Assembly (NCBI RefSeq): GCF_004345245.1 | Contig: NZ_SLUQ01000008.1 | Coordinates: 124,001-188,000, forward strand | DNA: 64,000 nucleotides | Reading direction: 5' to 3' | DNA from: Rhizobium sp. BK251 | GTDB taxonomy: Bacteria > Pseudomonadota > Alphaproteobacteria > Rhizobiales > Rhizobiaceae | Shown: positions 32,876 to 42,308 of the stretch, piece by piece | Layout: each line of letters opens with the position of its first letter | How positions within the stretch are numbered: the first letter of the stretch is position 1 | Program-made: the position numbers and the translations under genes | Notes under the pieces: model-generated | Told to the model about the DNA's origin: nothing | The model's database searches: none | What the model saw: the letters and a program-made list of their open reading frames with translations, nothing else

Positions 32876-33841
32876 ATGACCTCAAAGCTTGACCAACTCC
32901 GCGAGATCACCACGGTCGTTGCCGACACTGGCGACATCGAAGCCGTTGCCCGCCTGAAGCCGGTCGATTGCACCACGAACCCCAGCATCGTCCTGAAGGC
33001 GCTCGGCACGCCGATGTTCGCAGACGCGATCAAGGAAGCTGTTGCCTGGGGCAAGAAGCAGGGCGGCAATCCGGAAGCCGTGTCTTCGGCCGTCGCCGAC
33101 CGCCTCGCCATTTCCGTCGGCGCTGCGCTGGTGAAGCTCGTTCCCGGCCGCGTATCGACCGAAGTCGACGCCGACCTTTCTTTCAACCAGGAAGCTTCGC
33201 TTGCCAAGGCGCGCTCCATCATCGCAGCCTACAAGGAGCGCGGCATCGAGCGTGACCGCATCCTCATCAAGCTCGCTTCCACCTGGGAAGGTATCCGTGC
33301 CGCCGAAATTCTCCAGAAGGAAGGCATCGACTGCAACCTGACGCTTCTGTTTTCCAAGGCCCAGGCTATCGCCTGCGCCGACGCCAAGGTTTTCCTGATC
33401 TCGCCTTTCGTCGGCCGCATCCTCGACTGGTACAAGAAGTCGACCGGCAAGGAGTACACGCCTGAGGAAGATCCGGGCGTCGTCTCCGTCCGTGACATCT
33501 ACAACTACTACAAGGCCAACGGCATCAAGACGATCGTCATGGGTGCCTCGTTCCGCAGCGCCGGCGAGATCGAAGCGCTTGCGGGTTGCGACCGCCTGAC
33601 GATCGCGCCCGCTCTGCTCGACGAGCTCGCAAAGGACCAGGGCAAGCTCGAGCGCAAGCTCTCGCCCGAGGCCACGAAGGCCGCGCCGAAGGTTTCCGTC
33701 GACGAGAAGACTTTCCGCTGGATGATGAACGAGGACGCAATGGCGACCGAAAAGCTGGCAGAAGGCATTCGCGCCTTTGCCAAGGACCTCGGCACGCTGC
33801 GCGCCATGGTGCAGAAGGAACTCCAGCTCGCCGCTGCCTGA
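32876..33841 (+). CDS. tal: transaldolase
   Basis: The 321-residue TalB-type transaldolase moves a dihydroxyacetone unit between sedoheptulose 7-phosphate and glyceraldehyde 3-phosphate in the pentose phosphate pathway. Schiff-base Lys132 lies in RILIKLASTWEGI, the same number as in E. coli TalB. Other landmarks are VDCTTNPS and TLLFSKAQAIACADA. ATG 32876 has AAAGGAT upstream; the frame from 32831 adds an untypical lead. It is a single-gene unit with a strong terminator and is divergent from a SorC regulator, which is an unusual partner for a housekeeping gene. Confidence 0.95.
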   Translation: MTSKLDQLREITTVVADTGDIEAVARLKPVDCTTNPSIVLKALGTPMFADAIKEAVAWGKKQGGNPEAVSSAVADRLAISVGAALVKLVPGRVSTEVDADLSFNQEASLAKARSIIAAYKERGIERDRILIKLASTWEGIRAAEILQKEGIDCNLTLLFSKAQAIACADAKVFLISPFVGRILDWYKKSTGKEYTPEEDPGVVSVRDIYNYYKANGIKTIVMGASFRSAGEIEALAGCDRLTIAPALLDELAKDQGKLERKLSPEATKAAPKVSVDEKTFRWMMNEDAMATEKLAEGIRAFAKDLGTLRAMVQKELQLAAA

Positions 33842-33903
33842 TACGGCCCGGGACGCGGAGGGACGCACAGGCGTCCCGGCTCCGCGCGTCGATTGACCAC
33901 GGA

Positions 33904-33933
33904 CCCGCCGAGATCCTCGGCGGGTTTGCTTTT
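33904..33933 (+). terminator. intrinsic terminator of tal
   Basis: CCCGCCGAG and CTCGGCGGG form a perfect 9-base stem with loop ATC, followed by TTTGCTTTT. It lies 63 bases after tal. It also rules out the upstream ATG at 33893 for the next gene. Confidence 0.9.
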
Positions 33934-33976
33934 CGGACGGACAATGCGCCTGGGCCTGACTGGAGGACCGCGATCA

Positions 33977-34657
33977 ATGCAGATGGATAACAAGCGATCG
34001 CCTGGCTCGCGGTGGATCCTTGCCCAGATCCGGCGGCACCAGAGTTATGTCGCCGCCGTCGTGGTCGGCGTTCTTGCATTTGCGTTCCTGACCTCCGGCC
34101 AGGCGAATGCGACCAACCTGCTGACCAGCTGGAACCTGTCTGCAATCTGCTATCTCGGCTTCACCTGGTACCGGATGATGCGCTCCAACGCCAGCCGCAT
34201 CCGGCAGCGTTCCGCCGATCTCGATTTCTCCGACGTCGTGCTCCTCTCCCTGTCGATCGCCGCAGCTCTGGCAAGCATCGGCGGCATCGCGATCGAGCTT
34301 CACAACGTCGATAATGCACCGCGAGACGTCGCGCTGATGCGGGCCTTCGTGGCAATCGTCACAATCCTCATTTCCTGGTTCTTCCTGCACACGCTCTTCA
34401 CGATCCACTATGCGCACCGCTTCTATGCGGCTCCCGGCAAGGGTGGCGGCCTGAAGTTCCCCGAGCTTGCAGGCGATCCCATCTATTGGGATTTTCTCTA
34501 CTTCTCCTTCACGATCGGCGTCGCGGCGCAGACGGCGGATGTCAGCATCACGACGATGGACATGCGCCGACTTGCGCTGCTCCATGCGGTGCTGTCGTTC
34601 CTGTTCAATACGACGATCCTGGCGCTTGCCATCAATGTCGGGGCAAGCCTGCTGTAG
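33977..34657 (+). CDS. DUF1345 family membrane protein
   Basis: The 226-residue multi-pass protein has about five helices: YVAAVVVGVLAFAFLTSG, LSAICYLGFTWYRMM, VVLLSLSIAAALASIGGIAIEL, FVAIVTILISWFFLHTLFTIHYAHRFY and LSFLFNTTILALAINV. The blocks DFLYFSFTIGVAAQTADVSI and HTLFTIHYAHRFY are characteristic of DUF1345, whose function is not established. ATG 33977 is chosen because the longer frame would begin inside the tal terminator. It is convergent with the MBL gene, 14 bases between stops. Confidence 0.85.
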   Translation: MQMDNKRSPGSRWILAQIRRHQSYVAAVVVGVLAFAFLTSGQANATNLLTSWNLSAICYLGFTWYRMMRSNASRIRQRSADLDFSDVVLLSLSIAAALASIGGIAIELHNVDNAPRDVALMRAFVAIVTILISWFFLHTLFTIHYAHRFYAAPGKGGGLKFPELAGDPIYWDFLYFSFTIGVAAQTADVSITTMDMRRLALLHAVLSFLFNTTILALAINVGASLL

Positions 34658-34671
34658 CGCAGCCGCGCCTG

Positions 34672-35559
34672 CTAGACGCTCGTGACATTCCTCACTGCCG
34701 CAACGTTCGTGCGATGCACCTCCTCATAGGGCTCGAAATAGAGGATGGCGCCCGCCGCGATATTGTCGGCCACGAATTCCTTCAGGCTCTCGTCACCCCG
34801 TTGCGCGAGCGAGGCGGGGTCGCTCACTCGCTGCAGATAGCGTCTGTTTGCATCGATGAGACTTGCCATATAGCCGCCGGCCTCGATCCGGCCGGGATCG
34901 CCATGGCAGGGCAGGATGCGGTGGATCGGCCAGGTCCGCATCCGCTCCAGTTCGCGGATATGGACGGCGAGGCGGTCGGCCTCTGAGATGTAGGTCACCG
35001 TATCCTCCAGCGTATCGCCTGCAAGGAGAAGACCATCGTCCGGCAACCAGATCACGTTGCCGTCGGCGCTGTGGATATCGAAGTGGTGCAACTCCACATT
35101 CCGGCTTCCGACCTTCAGGTCGAGCCGATTTTCGAAGAGGCGGGTTGGCATCACGAGCGGCGAGATCGGTGGGTTGGCGTGCTCGATCTTCTCGCGGTTC
35201 TCTTCAAGGCGTTCGGCGGTCAGCCTGAGCGCGATGATTTCGCAATCGGCGAAGACCTCGTTGCCGGCGATGTGGTCGTCGTGCCAATGGCTCAGCACGA
35301 CGCGGATCGAGCGAACGCCGATGGCTTGCAAATGGGAGCGGATTGCCCGGGCATGGTCGAGCGAGATCGAGGTGTCGTAGACGATTGCCACGTCGCCATC
35401 GACGATGGCGTAGGAAGCAACGCCCAGGCTGTAGGCGCCGTCGTCCAGCCAATTGGGCGACGGGGAGTGCAGCCGGCGACCTTCGATGCGGCCGTCATAG
35501 TAGGCGAAGATACCCGGATAGGGCTCCAGTATCCTGAGTGTCGCAGTCATGTCGGCCAT
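34672..35559 (-). CDS. metallo-beta-lactamase-fold hydrolase
   Basis: The 295-residue MBL-fold protein carries the zinc motif HWHDDH at residues 91-96. Later ligands are in HFDIHSADGN, LLAGDTLED (bridging Asp) and LPCHGDPG. It has no signal peptide, so it is probably cytoplasmic. Enzymes of this group hydrolyse thioesters, lactones or similar esters. A C-terminal helix region (SLKEFVADNIAAGAILYFEPYEEVH) is outside the core. The start could be 35559 or the next Met at 35550. It is a single gene between convergent DUF1345 and the DUF1328 unit; the substrate is unknown. Confidence 0.83.
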   Translation of the reverse strand: MADMTATLRILEPYPGIFAYYDGRIEGRRLHSPSPNWLDDGAYSLGVASYAIVDGDVAIVYDTSISLDHARAIRSHLQAIGVRSIRVVLSHWHDDHIAGNEVFADCEIIALRLTAERLEENREKIEHANPPISPLVMPTRLFENRLDLKVGSRNVELHHFDIHSADGNVIWLPDDGLLLAGDTLEDTVTYISEADRLAVHIRELERMRTWPIHRILPCHGDPGRIEAGGYMASLIDANRRYLQRVSDPASLAQRGDESLKEFVADNIAAGAILYFEPYEEVHRTNVAAVRNVTSV

Positions 35560-35637
35560 CTTGGTACCGTCCGGTTTTGGCTTCGTCAGCGTCGCAGCAT
35601 AGCGCCGAACGCCTGCCGTTCAATTGCCGCCGGACAT

Positions 35638-35664
35638 GGAAAAGGACGCGTCTGGCGCGTCCTT
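35638..35664 (-). terminator. intrinsic terminator of the DUF1328 gene
   Basis: On the minus strand AAGGACGCG, loop CCAGA and CGCGTCCTT form a 9-base stem (35664-35642) followed by TTCC, giving CTTTTCC overall. It lies 33 bases after the small membrane gene. Confidence 0.7.
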
Positions 35665-35696
35665 CCTAATTCGCGTCGACCTCTGGTGTCGCGGCG

Positions 35697-35870
35697 CTAG
35701 AGAACCGCCTGTCCTGCCATGAAGGCGAGCACCAGGAAGATCACGAAGATGATCAGGGCCAGGGCAAACAGCACCCTCGCGATCGTCGCCGTCGCCGCTG
35801 AAACGCCGGAAAAGCCGAAGAAGCCGGCGATGAGTGATATCACGAAGAATATAAGAGCCCACTTGAGCAT
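35697..35870 (-). CDS. DUF1328 small membrane protein
   Basis: The 57-residue protein MLKWALIFFVISLIAG... has two transmembrane helices separated by a short polar turn (SGVSAATATIAR). This matches the DUF1328/YtjA family of tiny membrane proteins, common and often stress-induced in rhizobia; the function is unknown. The frame extends 22 codons upstream, but GAGGAG lies 7 bases before MLKWAL, which fixes the start. It is single-gene, with its own terminator. Confidence 0.85.
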   Translation of the reverse strand: MLKWALIFFVISLIAGFFGFSGVSAATATIARVLFALALIIFVIFLVLAFMAGQAVL

Positions 35871-35974
35871 GCATGTCTCCTCTGCCTTGCACTGAGTAAT
35901 GACGCGGAAGGCGCGAGTTTGTTCCGCAATCGTCAAATCGGCCGGCGGCAGGCTGGCACCCTTCTGAAGACGAT

Positions 35975-35997
35975 CAGGCCGGCTTGCGGCCGGCCTG
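35975..35997 (-). terminator. 9-bp GC hairpin after the SnoaL-like gene
   Basis: CAGGCCGGC (35975-35983) and GCCGGCCTG (35989-35997) pair around a 5-base loop, 72 bases beyond the stop of the minus-strand gene at 36070. No U-tract follows. The 199-base gap 35871-36069 otherwise shows no gene. Confidence 0.4.
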
Positions 35998-36069
35998 TCG
36001 CGTGCATGCCTGCTTCAGCAGGTCTTCGTTGCGAGGCCGTCTTCGACTCGGCAGGTTACCGGTCGCTCG

Positions 36070-36564
36070 TCACATCAGGCCCAACTGCTTGTAGAAACCG
36101 AGGGCGTCGTAATAGTCGGACTGCTGCTTGATCGCCCCGTTCTCAATGACGAACACCGAGGCGCCATCGAAGGAGAAGGGCTTGTTGGTCGCCTTGGTCC
36201 CGTCCGCCCAGGCGCCGCTGTTCGTGCCGCTGAAGGTCCACTCGAAGGAAACCCTGTCGCCGCTCACGATCGGCTCGCCGCGCATGACCCATTTGAGATC
36301 CGGCACGGCGGTCATGAAATTGTCGATCACCGCGGATTTGGCCTCTGCCTTGCCGACGGTGGGCTTGCCGACGGAGGCGTCATAGTAGCTCACCTTCTCG
36401 TCAAAGAGAGCGGCCGCCTTTTCGGCATCATGGGCATTCCAGGCGGCGAGATAGTTCTCCACGACCGAAAGCGACGGGCTGTCTGCGGCGCGTGCCGGGA
36501 GAGCAGCGAGCCCGGAGGCGATGCATAGGCCGCCGAAGGCGGCGAGAAAGGCACGACGTTCCAT
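36070..36564 (-). CDS. exported SnoaL/NTF2-like protein
   Basis: The 164-residue precursor has an RR-containing signal peptide (MERRAFLAAFGG..., ending ALPARA), so export by Tat or Sec is likely. An NTF2/SnoaL-like alpha+beta cone domain follows (SVVENYLAAWNAHDAEKAAALFDEKVSYYD, GDRVSFEWTFSGTNSG). Such folds act as polyketide cyclases, isomerases or ligand-binding scaffolds; the sequence does not say which. It sits 60 bases upstream-side of patD's stop on the same strand. The gap carries a 7-bp hairpin at 36599-36617, so it may be a separate unit or a tail gene of the putrescine operon. Confidence 0.75.
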   Translation of the reverse strand: MERRAFLAAFGGLCIASGLAALPARAADSPSLSVVENYLAAWNAHDAEKAAALFDEKVSYYDASVGKPTVGKAEAKSAVIDNFMTAVPDLKWVMRGEPIVSGDRVSFEWTFSGTNSGAWADGTKATNKPFSFDGASVFVIENGAIKQQSDYYDALGFYKQLGLM

Positions 36565-36624
36565 ATCATTTCTCCCTGTTTCCTCTGTCCTCTGGATTGC
36601 GGCCGGTATGTCCGGCCGTCACTG

Positions 36625-38052
36625 TTATCCGTGATTGATCATCACGTGACGCACGGTGGTGTAGTCCTCCAGGGCATAGACCGACATGTCCTTGCCGTAG
36701 CCGGATTGCTTCACGCCGCCATGCGGCATCTCGTTTGCCAGCATGAAGTGCGTGTTGATCCAGGTGCAGCCATATTGCAGCCGGGCGGCGGTCTGCATGG
36801 CCCGGCCGATGTCCTTGGTCCAGACCGAGGAGGCAAGGCCATAGTCGCTGTCGTTCGCCCAGTTGACGGCATCCTCGACGTCGCTGAAGCGGGTGACGGA
36901 AACAACCGGGCCGAAGACCTCGCGGCGGACGATCTCGTCCTCCTGCAGAGCGCCGGCAATGACTGTGGGCGTAAAGAAGAAGCCCCTGTCGCCGGAGGTC
37001 TTGCCGCCTGTGGTGATCTCCATGTGCTTGTGCTCGGAGGCGCGGGTGACGAAGCTCTCGACCCGGTCGCGCTGGCGCTTGGAGATGAGCGGGCCGATCT
37101 CGTTTTCGGTGTCATCGGCCTGGTTGAAGCGGATGCTCGAGACGGCCGATGTCAGGTCGGCGACGAAGCGGTCATAGACCCGAGCGTCGGCATAGATGCG
37201 GCAGGCGGCGGTGCAGTCCTGGCCGGCATTGTAATAGCCGAAGGTGCGGATGCCGGAGACGACGGCCTCGATATCGGCATCGTCAAAGACGATGACCGGA
37301 GCCTTGCCGCCGAGTTCCAGATGGGTGCGCTTGACGGTCTTGGCGGCTGCCTGCAGCACCTTCTTGCCGGTCGCGACATCGCCGGTGATCGACACCATGC
37401 CGATCTTCGGGTGATTGATCAGCGCGTTGCCGACCGTTTCACCACGGCCGAGCACGACGTTGACGACGCCTTCGGGAAGGATGTCGGCGAGCAGCTTCGC
37501 CATCTTGAGCGCCGTCAGCGGCGTCTGCTCGGACGGCTTGAAGACGACGGTGTTGCCGCCGGCAATCGCGGGCCCAAGCTTCCAGGCCATCATCATCAGC
37601 GGATAGTTCCACGGCGCGATCGAGCCGACGATGCCGATCGGATCGCGCCGGATCATAGAGGTATGGCCGGGCAGATATTCGGCGGCCACAGGTCCGCTCA
37701 GGTTGCGCACTGCGGCGGCGAAGAAGCGATAGCAGTCGACAATCGCGGGCATCTCGTCGTTCAGCACCGCATTGATCGGCTTGCCGCAATTGAGTGCCTC
37801 GAGCGCAGCGAAGCCTTCGGCGTCCTTCTCGATCGCGTCAGCAATCTTCAGGAGATAGGTGGAGCGCTGCAGCGGCGTCGTCTGCGACCAGCTGCGGAAT
37901 GCTGCCTCGGCGGCCTCGACGGCGGCATCGACCTGCCCGAGCGAAGCTTCCGGCAGGTTGAGCACGTCTTCGCCGGTCTTCGGATTCAGGATGCGCTCTT
38001 CGGTTTCCGTGCCCGTTTCGAAGCGGTCTCCGATCAGCATCTGGGTATCCAT
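36625..38052 (-). CDS. patD: gamma-aminobutyraldehyde dehydrogenase
   Basis: The 475-residue aldehyde dehydrogenase closely resembles E. coli PatD/YdcW over its whole length (for example GHTSMIRRDP, TFGYYNAGQDCTAACRIYA, YGCTWINTHFML, GYGKDMS). It oxidises 4-aminobutanal to GABA with NAD in putrescine breakdown. The catalytic Cys is in GQDCTAACR, the general-base Glu in HLELGGKAP and Asn in APWNYPL. GGGAG precedes the ATG at 38052; the open frame upstream overlaps the permease gene and is shadow. It is the last gene of a LysR-binding protein-ATPase-permease-permease-patD run. The aminotransferase PatA is not present. Confidence 0.92.
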   Translation of the reverse strand: MDTQMLIGDRFETGTETEERILNPKTGEDVLNLPEASLGQVDAAVEAAEAAFRSWSQTTPLQRSTYLLKIADAIEKDAEGFAALEALNCGKPINAVLNDEMPAIVDCYRFFAAAVRNLSGPVAAEYLPGHTSMIRRDPIGIVGSIAPWNYPLMMMAWKLGPAIAGGNTVVFKPSEQTPLTALKMAKLLADILPEGVVNVVLGRGETVGNALINHPKIGMVSITGDVATGKKVLQAAAKTVKRTHLELGGKAPVIVFDDADIEAVVSGIRTFGYYNAGQDCTAACRIYADARVYDRFVADLTSAVSSIRFNQADDTENEIGPLISKRQRDRVESFVTRASEHKHMEITTGGKTSGDRGFFFTPTVIAGALQEDEIVRREVFGPVVSVTRFSDVEDAVNWANDSDYGLASSVWTKDIGRAMQTAARLQYGCTWINTHFMLANEMPHGGVKQSGYGKDMSVYALEDYTTVRHVMINHG

Positions 38053-38066
38053 GATGTTCTCCCTTT

Positions 38067-38882
38067 TTATTTGCCGGCTCCGGCGATCTGGTCGCCGTCG
38101 CGGGTGAGATAGTAGGCTGCCAGGATCGGCAGGAAGGTAACGAGGACGACGGCCATGGCCACGACATTGGTGACGGGGCGCTGGCGCGGACGGATGAGTT
38201 CCTCGAGCATCCAGATCGGCAGCGTCGTCTGCTGGCCGCCGGTGAAGGTCGTGACGATGACCTCGTCGAAGGAGAGCGCGAAGGCGAGCATGCCGCCGGC
38301 GAGAAGCGCCGTTCCGATGTTCGGCAGGATGATGTGGCGGAAGGTCTGGAAGCCGTCGGCGCCGAGGTCCATCGATGCCTCGATCAGCGAGCCGGAGGTG
38401 CGGCGGAAGCGGGCGACCGCATTGTTGTAGACGACGACGACGCAGAAGGTCGCGTGGCCGAGTACGATCGTCCAGACCGAGAAGGGGATGTCCATCAGGC
38501 TGAAGGCCGAACGCAGCGCAATGCCGGTGATGATGCCGGGCAGGGCGATCGGCAGGATGACGAGCAGCGAGATCGCCTCCCGGCCGAAGAATTTCGTCTG
38601 GCTGACGGCGGCCGCGCAAAGCGTGCCAAGCACGAGCGCGATGGCAGTCGCGATACAGGCGACCTGGAGCGACAGACCGAGTGCCGCCCAGACATCAGGA
38701 CGGTCCCAGGCGATCCCGAACCATTGCAGCGTCAGGCCCGGCGGCGGCCATTGATAGCTCTTTTCCTCCGTCGTGAAGGCGTAGACGAAGATCAGCAGGA
38801 TCGGCAGGTGCAGGAAGAGAAGGCCACCGGCCGCTGCGAGCTTGAGGATGAGAGGGGAGCGATTGCCGCGATCAGAGCGCAT
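38067..38882 (-). CDS. putrescine-type ABC transporter permease 2
   Basis: The 271-residue PotC/YdcV-like permease has about six helices (AAGGLLFLHLPILLIFVYAF, CIATAIALVLGTLCAAAV, GGMLAFALSFDEVIVTTF). Its cytoplasmic EAA-type loop is EASMDLGADGFQTFRHIILPNI. MRSDRGN at 38882 is the normal start; the longer frame is shadow of the gene before it. It overlaps the upstream permease by 11 bases and ends 14 bases before patD, so expression is coupled. Polyamine specificity is inferred from PatD. Confidence 0.9.
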   Translation of the reverse strand: MRSDRGNRSPLILKLAAAGGLLFLHLPILLIFVYAFTTEEKSYQWPPPGLTLQWFGIAWDRPDVWAALGLSLQVACIATAIALVLGTLCAAAVSQTKFFGREAISLLVILPIALPGIITGIALRSAFSLMDIPFSVWTIVLGHATFCVVVVYNNAVARFRRTSGSLIEASMDLGADGFQTFRHIILPNIGTALLAGGMLAFALSFDEVIVTTFTGGQQTTLPIWMLEELIRPRQRPVTNVVAMAVVLVTFLPILAAYYLTRDGDQIAGAGK

Positions 38883-39843
38883 CGAAGGCCCCCATTCGTT
38901 TTGCGAGCCAAAGATAGATCGCCATGATGACGATCGGCACGACGGAGAAGGCGGCGGCGAGCGGCACGTTGCCGGCCGTGCCCTGCTGCGCATAGACCGC
39001 CTGGCCGATGAAGAGCCGCGAGGAGCCGACGATCTGCGGGATGATGTAGTCGCCGAGCGTCAGCGAGAACGTAAAGATGGAGCCGGCGATGATGCCGGGC
39101 AGCGCCAGCGGCATGATGACGCTGCGGAAGGTCTGCTGCGGCGTGGCGCCGAGATCGCCGGAGGCCTCGATCAAATTGCCCGGCACGCGTTCGAGCGCTG
39201 CCTGGGTCGGCAGGATCATATAGGGCAGCCAGATATAGACGAAGACCAGGAAGGTGCCGATGTAGCTCACCGAGAGCGAATTGCCGCCGACGATCGGCAG
39301 GGCAAGGATGCCGTCGAGCAGCCAGGCGAGATGCAGCTTGGCAAAGATCCAGGTGAGGATGCCTTCCTTGGCAAGGATCAGCTTCCAGGCATAGACCTTG
39401 ACGAGGTAGCTCGACCAAAGCGGCAGCATGACGCCGAGGTAGAAGAGCACCTTCCACTTTCCTTGGGCATAGCGGGCCGCGTAATAGGCGATCGGGAAGG
39501 CGATGAAGGCCGAAGCGATCGTTACCAGAGCGGCCATCAGCACGGTGCGAACGATGATGTCGAAATTCGTGGGGTTGAGAAGCTGGGCATAGGTTGCCAG
39601 CGTGAACTCGTAGTTGATGAGGCCCGAGAAGTCGTCGATCGAGAAGAAACTCTGCAGCAAGAGCGCGATCAGCGAGCCGATATAGATGATGCCAAGCCAG
39701 AGCAGCGGCGGCGTCAGCATCAGGAAGAGCAGCAGCTTCGGCTTTCTCCAGAAGAGATCCGAGACGGCGCCGAACAGCCCGCCGCGCCGGGGCAGGATCG
39801 AGGTCGACGAAGGCAGGGCAGCTGTTGTCGCGGCGGATGTCAT
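38872..39843 (-). CDS. putrescine-type ABC transporter permease 1
   Basis: The 323-residue PotB/YdcU-like permease has a cytoplasmic N-terminus (residues 1-35) and about six helices. The EAA loop reads EASGDLGATPQQTFRSVIMPLALPG. Its ATG overlaps the TGA of the ATPase gene by ATGA, and its own 3' end overlaps the next permease by 11 bases, showing tight operon packing. It forms the membrane channel with the second permease. Confidence 0.9.
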   Translation of the reverse strand: MTSAATTAALPSSTSILPRRGGLFGAVSDLFWRKPKLLLFLMLTPPLLWLGIIYIGSLIALLLQSFFSIDDFSGLINYEFTLATYAQLLNPTNFDIIVRTVLMAALVTIASAFIAFPIAYYAARYAQGKWKVLFYLGVMLPLWSSYLVKVYAWKLILAKEGILTWIFAKLHLAWLLDGILALPIVGGNSLSVSYIGTFLVFVYIWLPYMILPTQAALERVPGNLIEASGDLGATPQQTFRSVIMPLALPGIIAGSIFTFSLTLGDYIIPQIVGSSRLFIGQAVYAQQGTAGNVPLAAAFSVVPIVIMAIYLWLAKRMGAFDAL

Positions 39844-40829
39844 GCTGCGTCATCCATGTAATGAATGTCGGCCGGCGCCCAGGCGATCTGGACGGAGGCG
39901 CCCGTCGCCGGGATCGGCTGCCCGGCCGGCACGGTCACGTGAAGCCGCGTGCCCCGGGCCTCGACCGCAAGCCGGGTCGCAGCACCGAGGAAGCTCGTCG
40001 CAGCGACCATGGCGGGAACGCCTTCGCCGGTCGCGAGCCGGATCGCCTCCGGCCTGAGGCTCGCCCAACGCCGCTCACCGCCGAACGCGGCCATTGCGTC
40101 GGGGGCGATCACATTTGACGAACCGACGAAATCCGCGACGAACCGGGTGCGCGGACGCTGGTAGATTTCCTGCGGCGTGGCCTGCTGGACGATGCCGCCG
40201 TCGTTGAAGACCGCGACGCGATCGGCCATCGACAGCGCTTCGCCCTGGTCATGGGTGACGAAGATGAAGGTGATGCCGAGGACCCTTTGCAGGCTCTTCA
40301 ATTCCTCCTGCATCTGCTCTCGCAGCTTCAGGTCGAGCGCGCCGAGCGGCTCGTCGAGGAGGAGTACCTTCGGTTTGTTGACGAGCGCACGGGCGAGCGC
40401 GACGCGCTGACGCTGGCCGCCGGAAAGCTGGCTGGGGCGGCGCGCGCCGTAGCCCGGCAGCTTCACCAACTCGAGCGCCTGCTCTGCGGCGCGCATCCGT
40501 TCTGTCTTGCCAACACCCTTGACCATTAGCCCGTAGGCAACGTTGTCGACTATATTGAGATGCGGGAAGAGGGCGTAATCCTGGAAGACGGTGTTGACGT
40601 TGCGGCGATAGGGCGGCATGCCTTCCGCCGTCTCGCCGAATATCTCGATGTGCCCCGCGGTCGGCTGCTCGAAGCCGGCGATCAGGCGCAGGCAGGTGGT
40701 CTTGCCCGAGCCGGAAGGCCCGAGCATGGCGAAGAACTCGCCCGGCGCAACGTCAAGATCGACGCTATCGACGGCGCGAACCTGGCCGAAATGGCGGGAA
40801 ACCCTTTGAAAACGGACGGCGGGGGTCAT
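39840..40829 (-). CDS. putrescine-type ABC transporter ATP-binding protein
   Basis: The 329-residue PotA/YdcT-type ATPase has Walker A GPSGSGKTT, signature LSGGQRQRVALARA, Walker B VLLLDEPLGALD, switch His in VTHDQ and a C-terminal TOBE domain (ASLRPEAIRLATGE). TGGAG precedes the ATG at 40829. The frame extends 34 codons further, with another possible start at 40850. It is separated from the binding-protein gene by 199 bases with a 15-bp hairpin, and is translationally coupled to the permease downstream. Confidence 0.92.
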   Translation of the reverse strand: MTPAVRFQRVSRHFGQVRAVDSVDLDVAPGEFFAMLGPSGSGKTTCLRLIAGFEQPTAGHIEIFGETAEGMPPYRRNVNTVFQDYALFPHLNIVDNVAYGLMVKGVGKTERMRAAEQALELVKLPGYGARRPSQLSGGQRQRVALARALVNKPKVLLLDEPLGALDLKLREQMQEELKSLQRVLGITFIFVTHDQGEALSMADRVAVFNDGGIVQQATPQEIYQRPRTRFVADFVGSSNVIAPDAMAAFGGERRWASLRPEAIRLATGEGVPAMVAATSFLGAATRLAVEARGTRLHVTVPAGQPIPATGASVQIAWAPADIHYMDDAA

Positions 40830-40968
40830 TGTGGTACTCCAGTCATTCATCCGCGGCGTGCTGCTGCCTGGATTGCGGGCGTCGAAGCCTTCGCCTTGCC
40901 GGTGGCTAAGGAGCGTGGCCATGCTTCTCACGGTTTCGGTGTTTCAGCGGGCCGCAACCCATGTCGAG

Positions 40969-41004
40969 GCTTTCAGCCTCTCCGCCAGGGGAGAGGCTGA
41001 AAGC
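40969..41004 (-). other. 15-bp hairpin between binding-protein and ATPase genes
   Basis: GCTTTCAGCCTCTCC (40969-40983) and its exact reverse complement (40990-41004) form a perfect stem around a 6-base loop, 25 bases after the binding-protein stop on the minus strand. There is no U-tract. It likely sets a high ratio of binding protein to membrane components. Confidence 0.65.
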
Positions 41005-41028
41005 GCGTTGGCGCTGTCGCGTCGTCGA

Positions 41029-42186
<1,158 letters not shown>

Positions 42187-42286
42187 CGGAGTTCTCCCGG
42201 TCTTGCGCTGCTTTTTGCAGCATTTGTTCCCAGGTAGAAAACTGATCCGATTTCCGAGCTTTCGCAAATTCATTTATCAGAAAGCC

Positions 42287-42307
42287 GATATCGGAAATTC
42301 CGATATC
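42287..42307. promoter_or_regulatory. LysR-type box upstream of the binding-protein gene
   Basis: GATATCGG-AAATT-CCGATATC is a perfect inverted repeat, and its core TCGGAAATTCCGA is a T-N11-A LysR box. It begins one base beyond the lysR stop and 100 bases before the binding-protein start. A second related half, TCCGATTTCCGA, at 42246-42257 could be the activation site near the promoter. Binding by the LysR protein is inference. Confidence 0.6.
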
Positions 42308-42308
42308 T

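Noticed and set aside
38053..38619. N-terminal extension of the patD frame
   Set aside because: It reads through the permease gene in another frame; the family start with a ribosome site is at 38052.
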